Source: [Pseudopropionibacterium] massiliense
Lineage (GTDB): Bacteria; Actinomycetota; Actinomycetes; Propionibacteriales; Propionibacteriaceae
Assembly: GCF_900607225.1 (NCBI RefSeq)
Contig: NZ_LR027842.1
Coordinates: forward strand, 646,088-710,087
DNA: 64,000 bases
Direction of reading: 5' to 3'
This document shows, in pieces, positions 41,850-52,700 of this stretch. Positions within the stretch are counted from its first letter, which is position 1. Every line of letters begins with the position of its first letter. The position numbers and the translations under genes are program-made. The notes under the pieces are model-generated. The model saw only the letters and a program-made list of their open reading frames with translations, ran no database searches and was not told the origin of the DNA.

Positions 41850-43702
41850 GATGGTTCTCCTTGTTGGTGTGCTGGAATCCAGTGCGCGGTGTGCGCAAAG
41901 GGGTAGGGGCTGAGGGTGAGAAGAGTTCCTTGGCCGTCGGGGAAGAAAACTTCCCAGTCGAGCAGGCAGCCGTTCAGGAACAACTGGGTAGCTATTTCCA
42001 TGTCCGGCAGGTCAGGGTCGAGAGCGAGGAGGTCTTTCTCTTCGGACTCTCCGATGACGACCGCGAGATCGGTGCGGCGGGCGGCGGCGGAGGAGACGAT
42101 CACCCGTCCGGTGAACACCCGACGGAAGAAGTCCTCCCGCGCCAGGGTTTCCGGTGTGGGTCGTAGCAGCAGCTTCCGGACAGTGGCCCGGGGCCTGCTG
42201 GTCGTGACCCGGACGTCCTGCGGATCGGTCGGGTCCCAGCGCAGTGCGGCGCGCCATTCATGGGCTGGCCGGAACCGGCTGAACGTCATGGCGAGGTTGT
42301 AGGGATCGGCCCCGGATGCGAGCAGGCGATGTGCCTCGGCGGTGCGTTCCTCGAGGGCGGCCGGGGTGGTCGCGGAAAGGCAGAGCACGGGATGTTTCAG
42401 CGCGGTGCCGTGGCGTGGGGTGGTTCCTTCGGCCACCACCAGGTGCACGTTGGTGCCGCCCAGTCCCAGCGACGTGATTGCCCCAACCCTCGGTTGGTCA
42501 TCAATCCGGTCCCACGACCGCAACTCGGTCACCACCTCGAAGGGGGTCTCCTCCAGCTGGAGCAACGGGTTGATGGTGCGCAGGTTGAGGTTGGGAACCA
42601 TCCGGCCGTGCTGAAGGCTGAGAAGCAGTTTTGCCAGGCCGACGCCGCCAGCGGCGGCCAGCAGGTGCCCGAAGTTCGATTTGACGGAGCCGATGCCCAC
42701 CTTGCGATCGGTGAAATCCTCAATCCGGTAGACCTGCCCCAGCGCATTGACCTCGATGGGGTCGCCGATCCGGGTTCCCGTGCCATGGGCTTCGATGTAG
42801 CCGACGCGGGTGTGGTCCACGCCAGAGGCGTAGCAGTCCCGGATCACTCGGGCCTGACCACGTGGATTGGGCGCCATGATGTTGAGTGAAGCGCCATCGT
42901 TGTTGATGGCGTGGGCCAGGACTCGGCCGTAGACGTGGCGGTTCTTGCGGTGGGCGATGTCCTCCCGTTCCAGAACCACCACCACTGCGCCCTCCCCGAT
43001 CAGGGTGCCGTTGGCCTCCGCGTCGAACACGCGTGTCACACCGGTGGGAGCGGTGATCCCACCCGCGTTGCACAACATGCTCGAGAAAGCAGAGCTGAGG
43101 ATGTTGGCTCCCCCCACCACCGCGCCGTCACACTGCGAGTGCGCGATGGCCTCGAGCGCTTCCACCAACGCGCTCAGGAATGACGAGCAGGCCGTGTCCA
43201 CGGACATGACCGGACCTGTGAAGTTGTGCTGGTGGGAAATCCGGGCCGCAACGGCGCTGTTGATGCTGTTCATGATCGTGCGCGGATGGACGCTGTCCTG
43301 GCCGTTGCGTGCCAGGTGTTGGCACACCAACGGGTAGTAGGCATTCGTCGCGAGTGCCATGTAGACCGCATAACGACGATCCGCGGGGCGATGAGGCTCC
43401 ACGAGCCCCGCGTCGCAGACGGCGTCGTGGGCCACCTCCATCAGGATTCGCTGTTGCGGGTCCATGAACCTGGCTTCCTCGGCCTCGATCCCGAAGAACT
43501 CGGCGTCGAAGCGTTGGATGTCGTCCAGCTCGCCGACGGTGTCCGTCCAGTTCTGGTTCGATGCCAGGTCGCGTCGGTGCTGACTCACAGGGGCCGTCTT
43601 GTCCACCCCGTCGGCGAGGAGCTGCCAGAACTCGTCCTGGGTCTCGGCTCCGGGGAGACGGAGTGCCAGCCCGGTGATGGCGATCGCCGGTGCGCTGCTC
43701 AT
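41846..43702 (-). CDS. Stand-alone modular-type ketosynthase with post-AT linker but no AT
   Basis: 618 residues from ATG 43702, overlapping the megasynthase stop (ATGA). The KS spans 1-430: Cys in GPVMSVDTACSSFLSALVEA, His in VGYIEAHGTGTRIGDPIEVN and GSVKSNFGHLLAAAGGVGLA. About 430-560 is a linker that keeps an AT-flanking fold but has no GHSxG serine. About 590-612 reads GTLLTLSPYPFAHTAHWIP, the post-AT linker that normally wraps the AT. The AT was therefore lost or never present, and the extender unit must come in trans. Probable partner ACP at 41610. Confidence 0.87.
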   Translation of the reverse strand: MSSAPAIAITGLALRLPGAETQDEFWQLLADGVDKTAPVSQHRRDLASNQNWTDTVGELDDIQRFDAEFFGIEAEEARFMDPQQRILMEVAHDAVCDAGLVEPHRPADRRYAVYMALATNAYYPLVCQHLARNGQDSVHPRTIMNSINSAVAARISHQHNFTGPVMSVDTACSSFLSALVEALEAIAHSQCDGAVVGGANILSSAFSSMLCNAGGITAPTGVTRVFDAEANGTLIGEGAVVVVLEREDIAHRKNRHVYGRVLAHAINNDGASLNIMAPNPRGQARVIRDCYASGVDHTRVGYIEAHGTGTRIGDPIEVNALGQVYRIEDFTDRKVGIGSVKSNFGHLLAAAGGVGLAKLLLSLQHGRMVPNLNLRTINPLLQLEETPFEVVTELRSWDRIDDQPRVGAITSLGLGGTNVHLVVAEGTTPRHGTALKHPVLCLSATTPAALEERTAEAHRLLASGADPYNLAMTFSRFRPAHEWRAALRWDPTDPQDVRVTTSRPRATVRKLLLRPTPETLAREDFFRRVFTGRVIVSSAAARRTDLAVVIGESEEKDLLALDPDLPDMEIATQLFLNGCLLDWEVFFPDGQGTLLTLSPYPFAHTAHWIPAHQQGEPS

Positions 43703-46700
43703 GCCGCACCGCCTACCACCAGCTGCGCGGAATCGGTGATCCACTGCACGTGCAACGCGTCGTCGTCGTACCAGAGGTTGACCTGGGCCGTGGCCAGCGT
43801 GGGGCCAGCGACATCCTCGGAGGGAAGATCGGCGGGGTCGATGCGGCCTTGGAAATTGACCAGGATGAAACCGAGCTTTCCGTCGTCGCCGCGGTATGTG
43901 GAGCGGAGCTGCTCCAGGAGCTCTTCGTCCCGACGCGTGGTGGTGAACAGCGCGTGCAGGTAGTGCAGGCCCTGGTTCTTCGCGTCCGCCAGTCGTGCGG
44001 TGATTGCAGGTTGGTCGTTCTCGCCGTTCAGCATGACCGGGACCGCATCCAGGAACTCCCCGACGCAGGACGAGTAGTTCGTGTCCTGCCATTGGCGACA
44101 GTCGGAGACCATTCCCACCGCGATCTCGGATTCGTTGCTGAGCTCGGCCAGTTGGGAATGGACCGAACGCAGGCCCAGATCGAGAGGGTTCTCGCCGTTC
44201 AAGGGCACTGACAGGCGACGCGGCAGGGGCCCGGAGGTGCGGAGCGCCCTGGTCACGGACTCGCTGGAGGCCAACCAGCGGGAGTAGTCGAAGCGTCGCA
44301 GCTCGTCCTCCCAGTCGTGATCCACGGCGAGATCGGTCAGGAAAGCGCTGTACCGCTGGGCCGGGGGAACCTCGTCCCCGAGGACACGGTGTTGCAACTC
44401 GTCGTGCAGCAGTTGTGCGCTGAAGCCGTCGAAAATGCTGTGGTGGAACGCCCAGATCAGGCGTGCCGAGTTCTCGGGTTCCAGGATGATTGCGCAGCGC
44501 CACAGCAGACCTGAGCCGAAAGGCGCGCTCGTGAGGTCCCTGGCCACGGCACTGGTGATGTCGATCACCTGGTCGGCCGGAATCCGGCTGAGGTCGTGAA
44601 CCCGGATGAGCACGGGCAGATCAGCCACCGTTTCAGCGGAGATCACGTCGAAACCATCACCGGTGGAACGGGCCCGTAGCATCTCGTGGTCGGCCACGAT
44701 GTCAGCCAGTGCTTCCAGGAGCGTGACGGCGTCCGTGTCGCCGATGGTGTGGACGAACCCGCCGGTCGACGCCCGTGAGGCGTGCAGGTGGCTCAGGACT
44801 CCCGCATCGAATCGGTAGCTCGGGGCGTCGCAGGCGAAGGCCTCGGCCAGATCACTGGCGTCCATGACGATGTCGGTTGCGAGCCGGTCCAGGTGCTGCT
44901 GGGTCAGTCGGCGAGTTGATTCGGCCGGGGCGACGGGAACCGTTGGGCTGGGGGACGAATCAGATGCCCTGAGGGCCTGGGTGAGCTGTGCCACCGAGGG
45001 GTAGCGGTAGATGTCGCTGACCTGGGCCTCGATGCCGGTCTCACGGAGTTTGCGTGTCAGGGCGATGGCCTGGATCGACTGGACACCGAGTGCGAAGAAA
45101 TTGGCGGTGGCGGACAGCTCGGGCATGCCGAAGGTTGCCCTGGCCATGGCCAGGATGTCCTGGGAAACAGCCTCCGTTGCCACGTCCGGGGAGGGCTCTG
45201 TCGTCGTGGCGGGTTGCCCGGTCGCCTCGGGGATGGTGTCGCACAGGGCGAGCAGACGGTGACGGTCCACTTTGCCGTGGCCGGTCAGGGGGAACCCGGC
45301 CACTCGACGCAGCTGCTGGGGAACCATGTAGGAGGGCAGCGAGGCCAGCAGATGTGCGCGCAGATCGGAAGGATCGGCATCACCGGTGTAGAACCCGAGC
45401 AGGCGGCTGTCGTTCTCGCCCGTGCTGGTGTGGACGATGACGGCCTCGACCACTCCGGGATGGGCCTGGGCCACGATCTCGATCTCGGACAGTTCGATCC
45501 GATAGCCCGCGTGCTTGACCTGCCGGTCCACGCGATCCAGGTAGACCACCCTGTACTCGTCATCCAGGACCACCCGGTCCCCGGTACGGTAGATGCGCTT
45601 GCCCGGACACGCCGGGCATTCCGGGAACTTCTCGTCGGTCAGCTCCGGGCGTTGGTGGTAGCCCAGGGCCAGGCCGGCACCCGCGATGCACAGTTCACCC
45701 GGGACGCCGCGGGGCACATCCGTGCCGTCAGGATGCAGGATGAAAAGTTCCCGGTTGTTCGTGGGGAACCCGATCGGCATACGCGTGAATTCAGGACGTT
45801 CGTCCATGCGGAAGAAGGTGCTGACGATCGATGACTCCGTGGGGCCGTACAGGTTGAACAACCGGCCCGGGCCCATGACGTCGTAGGCGCGCTGGGCGGC
45901 CCATGGCTGCATGGCCTCGCCACCCACGAACAGGGCCGACATGTTCGCCACGGCCTCGGGGTTCTCGGCCATCAGCAGATGGAAGACGGCAGTGATGAGC
46001 AAACCCTTGGTGACCTTCTCCGAGGTCAGCAGATCGGCCAGCAGGTGCATGTCCATGTTGTGCTCGTGGCCGCCCATCACAATGGTCGCCCCGGACAGCA
46101 ACGCGCTGTAGACGTCGAACATCGATGGGTCGAAGGTGTAGCTGGTCAGGTGCAGCACGCGATCACCCGGTCCGTAGTGCATGTATCCCGTGTCCGCGCA
46201 GGCGCTCAGCACGCCGCCGTGGGTGACGAGCACACCCTTGGGGCGTCCCGTGGTGCCGGAGGTGTAGATCATGATCAGTGGGCTGTCGGGAATCAGGCCG
46301 CCGGGCTGCTGGAAGTGACCGGAGAGAAGGTCCGGGCGATACGCCGTCACGTCCTCGGGAAGTATGTGGGACCGCGGGTCGCTGCACAGCACCGCCCGGG
46401 CCCGGGCATCCGACAGGGTCTGGTTGATCCGTTTTGCCGGTGCCCCGGGATCGAGGGGGAGCTCGACGGCCCCACACTTGGCCAGCGCGAGCCGGGACCA
46501 GACCTGCCAGGGACCGCGGTCGATGATGGTTCCCACCACAGTTCCCGGTTCGATCCCTTCCCGCTGCAACCCGCCGGCCAGGGCGTCGGTGATTTCGTCC
46601 ACCTCGGCGTAGGTCCATTCCTCGCCTTCCCAACGCAGGGCCGGCAGCTTCGCGTGACGGGCGAACGACGTGCGCAGGGGCGTGTCCAGGGCCGTGGTGA

Positions 46701-49700
46701 CGGGCGACCCGCTTCCCGTCATCGCCTCGCGCCGCCGGGCATGCTCCTCGGCGGACTCCAGCGGTGCGGAAGCCAGGCTGCGATCGGGATCCTCGGCCAT
46801 CTCGACCAGGAGGCGGTCCAGGTGGCCGGCCATCGTGGCGATGGTGGCCCGGCGGAACAGTTCCGTCTGGTATTCGAGATCGATGCTGTAGTGGTCGGTG
46901 TGTTCCGCGATGCTGAAGGACAGGGGGTAGCGGCTGCGCAGTTCTCCCGGTGGCAGGGCCTCCAGCGTCAGCCCGTCGAGTTCGAGATCCTCGGTGCCCA
47001 TGTTGACGAAGCTGATCAACACGTCGAACAGCGGTTGGGCCTGTTCACCGACGTGTGTTCCGCTGGCCGCGAGTACCTGCTCGAAGGGGGCGTTCTGGTG
47101 GGAGAGGACCTCGGCCGCGTGGTCGCGTGCGTTTCGCACGGCGTTGCGCACGCTCTGGCCGGGTGTGTCCTTCATGCACAGCGGCAGGGTGTTGACGAAC
47201 ATCCCGACGGTGTTCTCGGCGCCTGCCAGCGTCCGGCCGGCCAGCGCGGTCCCCAGCAGGAATTCCGACTGGCCGCTGAACAGACTCAACACCCTGGTCA
47301 CCGCGGTCAGGAACACTGCATAGGGGGTGGCCCGGGAAACCGAGGCCAGACTGGCCAAGGAGTCCTTGCCCACGGCGCAGTTGATCGTCAGCCTGTCCCC
47401 GGAGAACGTGGGTTCTTCCGGAGGGGACTGGTCGTATGGCAGCTCGAGACGTGGCGGGGCCTCGGAGATCATGTCGGTGAAGAAGGCGACGTCCTTGGCG
47501 AAGGCGCCGGATGCCTCGAGTTCCGCCACGGCAGCCATGTACGTGGGATAGGGCAGCGGTTCAACGTCCAGCTCGCGACCCGCCCATGCCGCGGTGAGGT
47601 CCTTGCCGAGCACCGCCAACGAAGTCTGGTCGCCGACGATGTGATGCAGTTCGAGCCGCAGGTAGTGCTCGGTGTCGCTGACGGTCAGCACTTCCACGCG
47701 GAACAGCGACGCCCGGGTCAGGTCGAACGTCCTGGGCTCAGCGGCGAGCCGCCGCCTGGCCTCCTGCGCCGTCACACGTTCGTGTGTCACGACATCGGCG
47801 ACCTCGGTGTGGATGTGCATCATGAGGTCGGTTCCCTCCAGGTGGAAGGAAGCACGCAGCTGATCGTGGCGGCTCACCAGCGCCGCACAGGCCCGCCGGA
47901 GCCTGTCGATGTCGAGGTGCCCCGTGATCTTGTGGTCGATGGCCATGTTGTAGGCGGTCGTGTCGTTTCGCATCGAGCAGAGCGCATAGATTCTGCGTTG
48001 GGCGGCGGATGCGGGGAACAGCCCGTGCACCGCTTCGACGGCGAATTCCGGGGTGTCACTCCTCACGACCGATCCGGCCAGCCGGGCCCGCAGCGCACCG
48101 AAGGTCGGGGCGGCGAAGACGTCGCGAATGCTCAGGGCCTGACCTGTGGCCTCCTTGATCAGGGAACACAGGTGTACGGCGGTCAGGGAGTCGCCTCCGC
48201 TGGTGAGGAAGTCATCCGTCTCCTCCGGTACGGTGCCGATGACCTTGGCCCAGGCAGCTTTCAAGGCATCTCCTGCGTCCTGCGGCTCAGCCGGGCCGGT
48301 GGGGGTGAGTACTGTCGCGGGGGTGGCTCCTGTCCGTTCCGTGGCTCCCGGCATGTGGTCGAGGCGTACATCCGATGGGAGGTGCTGCGGGACGAAGGCA
48401 TAACCCGGAAGCGAAATCCTGCGACCCCCGGTGTGGAACCAGTTGCGATCGACATCGGCACCTCGAACCCAGAGGGATGCCAGCAGGGTGCGTAGAAGAT
48501 CTCCGGTGATCGGGCCGGTCACCGTGGTGCCATCCGCGGCGGGTGGCAGAGCGGGAACCGGGATGTCACGGGAACGAAGCCGGGACAGTGCCTGGGAGGA
48601 ATCAAGCATGCCGGTCGCGTGGGCGTGGGCCACACGCAGGAGCCGGTCCTGTCCGTGGCGGGCGGTCAGGCAATCAGGCCCCAGGGTGGACAGCAGCGCG
48701 GCACGCAGCACGAACTGGGCGATGCGATGGACGATCCCGTCCCCGGAGTGTCCTGTCAGCGCGTCCTGGACGGCGGCGCGGGCCTTCGCGTCGAATCGCG
48801 ACAACCACAGCTCGACCTGTTCCTGGTAGGCGTCGACGAGGGCGTCCTCTGTCTCTGTGCCGCGGTGGTCCGCGACCACGAGGTGGATGTCATCCGAGGC
48901 CTCACCGAGCACGGCGGGGGAGCCCGCATCCATCCACGTCAGTGGGGCTCCGGGAGAAACGAGAGCCGCTGCCCGGGAATCGAATTCGCTGCGGCCGGTC
49001 GCGAGTGTGTACGCAACGTCCCTGATGGGGGCCCCTGAGCCGATCGCGTCCACCAGATCGGACTGCATCCGGCGCCGGGACTCCTCCGTGCGGGCGGAGA
49101 CGCCGAGGATCACCGAGGAGGTCAGCGCGGTTTCCCCGTCATCGGTGGGTGGGGCCTGTTCCAGGATGATGTGTGCGTTGGTGCCTCCGATGCCGAAGGA
49201 ACTGACCGCTGCCTTGCGCACCGTGCCCGCCACGGCCTGGCCGACGGGGACGTACAGCTGTCCGGTGGGGTCGATGGCCCGGTTGAGTTCAGTGAAATTG
49301 GCCAGCGGCGGGATCTGCTGCTGGTGGAGGACACCGACAGCGCCCAGGAAGCCGGCCACGCCTGCGGCGGCATCGAGATGGCCGATGTTCGCTTTCACCG
49401 CTCCCAGTGCGCACGGCGAGGATTGGCCGTAGACGTGGGACAGGGCCGTGTACTCGATCGGATCTCCCAGGGCCGTTCCGGTTCCGTGGGTCTCCACGAA
49501 GTCCACCTCGTCCGCGCTGATCCCCGCGTCGGCGAGTGCGCTTCGGATCACTCGTTCCTGACCCTGCACGCCGGGCGCGGTGTAACCGACCTTGGCGTCA
49601 CCGTCATTGTTGATGGCTGAACCCGCGATGACGGCGTAGATGTGATCACCGTCGCTGAGCGCCCGGTCGAGCGGCTTGAGCAGTACCATGCCACAGCCCT

Positions 49701-52700
49701 GACCAGCCACGGTGCCTGAGGCGTCTGCGGAGAACGGACGACATGTGCCGTCGGGGCTGAGGATCATGCCGTCGTGCCACACGTACCCCTCGACGCGCGG
49801 GAAGTTCAGTGCCACCCCGCCGGCGAGTGCCATATCGGCCTCACCGCGACGCAGACACGAGACCGCTTCATGGATGGCCACCAGCGATGTGGAGCAGGCG
49901 GTCTGTACCGTGACCGCGGGACCCGTCAGGTCGAGTTTGTAGGCGACCTTGGTGGCCAGGAAGTCCTTTTCATTGCTGGTCATCGCCTCGAAGGCGGCCA
50001 TCGGCCCGGAATGTTGTTGCAGCAAACCGGTGAGCCAGGCGAAATTGGTTCCGCTGCCTGCGAACAGTGCGACGTCACCGTGGAGCCGTCGGGGGTCGTA
50101 GCCGGCATCCTCCAGCGTGTGCCAGGCGGTTTCGTGAAGTAGCCGGAGCTGTGGATCCATCGTCTCGGCGTCGCGTCGCGAATAGGAGAAGAAGTCGAAA
50201 TCGAAGGTGTCGGCCGCGATGTGGCCGCGGGCGGGAACATAGTCCGGATGATCGACGGTGGTCTGGTCGATGCCCGAGGCCAACAGCTCGTCCCGGGTGA
50301 AACGTCGGATGCTGACCACGCCGTTCGCGCGGTTGTTCCAGTGTTCCCTCACGGAGGGTGCGCCCGGGAAGGTTCCTGCGACCCCCACAACGGCGATGCG
50401 CCTGCTCACGGGCGGAGCGGATGTGTTGCGGTCCTCGAGGAACGTCGGGGCATCGGAGGTGTCCTGGTCCTCGACATCGCTCAGATCCTCCAGGGAGAAG
50501 GTCGGCTCCGTCCGTGGCCGTTCCGACGCCCCACCGTTACCGAGAATCGCTGCGAGCGTCCGCGGTGTGGGGTACTCGAACAACTGCACCAACGGGATCT
50601 CGCGGTCGAGAATCTCGTTGAGCCGGTTGTTGACCAGCATCAGTTTGAAGGAGCTGCCGCCGATGTCGAAGAAATTGTCGTCCGCGGTCACGCCGCGGCC
50701 GAGCACCTGGGTCCAGGCGCTCATGATGGCGTCCAGGACATCGGTTCCGGTGGGCGCTTTCGTCGCCGGGCGGGTGTCGGGGCGGAGGGTGCTGAGGGCC
50801 GAACGATCGATCTTGTTGTTGGGGAGACGGGGCATGTCGGATACCTGCTGGAAGTGCTGGGGGGTCATGTAGCGCGGGAGGGAGGTGGCGATCGCGGAAC
50901 GGATCGCGATCACGGGGTCTTCGGCGGACTCGTCGGTGGTGAAGTAGCACACGATGTCACCGTCCTCGACGAGCGCGATCGCGTAGGTGATCCCGGGGGC
51001 GCGCATGGCGGCCTGTTCGATCTCGCCGAGTTCGATGCGATTGCCGTTGACCTTGACCTGGTGGTCGGTACGGCCCTTCAACACGATCTCGCCGTCGGGC
51101 AGGGCAACGCCCATGTCCCCGGTTCGGTACACCGGGAGATCCGGGAGCTCCGGGAGCGTGGTGAAGGCATGTCGCGTCTCGTCCGGACGGTTCACGTAGC
51201 CGGCGGCGAGCCCCTGCCCGGCGACGCACAGCTCGCCGGGGACGCCGGCGGGTTGCGCCATACCGGTTTCTCCCACCACCAGGACGTGGGAGCCGAAAAT
51301 GGGCGAGCCGATCGTGACCGCGTCGCCGGGAGCGAGCTCCTTCACCGTGGTGGTGACGGTGGTCTCCGTCGGGCCGTACATGTTGAAGATCCGTGCATCG
51401 GCGTTGTCGTGCAGCAGCTCGGCCAGGTTCTCGGAGAAGTGCTCACCGCCACACACGATGACACGGAGGCGGGGGAGCTGGTCGCGGAACCGGCGGTTGC
51501 CGCACAACGCCGTCATCTTCGAGACGGGAACCTGGATGTGGGTCACCCGATGGGCGGCGATCCGCCGGGCGATGGCGGAGGCGTCCTTCTGGTCCTCGGA
51601 GGGGCACAGGTGGACGGTGGCGCCGGCTGCCAGGGGAATCAGGCTTTCGAAGGCGAAGATGTCGAAGGTGGGATCGGCCAGGCTGATGATGACGTCACCC
51701 GGTGCGAAGATGTTCCGTCGCAGGTGATCCTGGAACAGGTTCGCCAGTCCGCGATGTTTCACGGCTATGCCTTTCGGGCGTCCCGTGGAGCCGGAGGTGT
51801 AGACGACGTAGACGGGGCTGTCCGCCGATACCTCGGGGCCATTGAAGTGCTTCGTTCCTGCCTGGGTGCACGTGGCCAGATCGATCACGGTGGGGATTGT
51901 TGCGGTACTGGTGAACCCGGCCGGGGCGAGGGCCACGCGGGGCCGGGCGTCATCGAGGATGCTGGCGTGACGATCGACGGGCTGGGTGGGGTCCAGCGGA
52001 ACATAGGCCCCTCCGGCCTTGCAGATGGCGAGTTGCGCGATGAGCAGGGAAGCATCGCGCACCGTGACCAGGGCCACGGGATCGCCGGTTCTCACCCCTG
52101 CTTCCAGAAGACGGGTGGCCACGGCGTTGGCGTGGGCATCGAGCTGGGCGAAGCTGTAGGACCGGCCGGTGCCGTCGATCACGGCAGTGGCCCGGGGACG
52201 TTCAACGGCCTGCCGGGCCACCAGGTCGTGAATGGCTGTGAAGGGGGCGCCGATGATCCGGGACAACCAGGCGTCGTGATCGGCCCCGGTGTAGATGCTG
52301 ATGGTACCGATGGGTGCGGTGGAGTCAGCGCAGACGTGTTCCAGGAAGGCGTCGAGATGGTGTGCCAGACCCGTGATGGTGCTGGCGTCGAACAGGTCGG
52401 AGGAGTAGTCCAGCAGGAACTGGATGCCGTCGGCGGTCTCGGTTGCCGTGATGACCAGGTCCATACCCACTGCGAGGGGATCGGTTTCGATCTGCTGGCC
52501 TTTCAGGCCGCCGATGCGGAGCTGGTGGTGTTCCATGTTGTGGTAGTCGAAGGACACGTCGAACAGGGGGTGGCGTCCTGCCGTTCTCGGCTGGCCGAGT
52601 TTCTCCACGATCCGGTCGAAGGGCACGTCCTGGGCGGACAGGGCATCCAGCACGGTGGTGCGGGTGCCTGCCAGGTAGTCGTCGAAACTCGTGTCGGAAC

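Noticed and set aside
41846-44503. 885-codon version of the free ketosynthase
   Set aside because: The upstream 267 codons overlap the terminal C domain of the megasynthase and look like frame-shifted NRPS; the KS fold starts at ATG 43702, which overlaps the preceding stop as ATGA.
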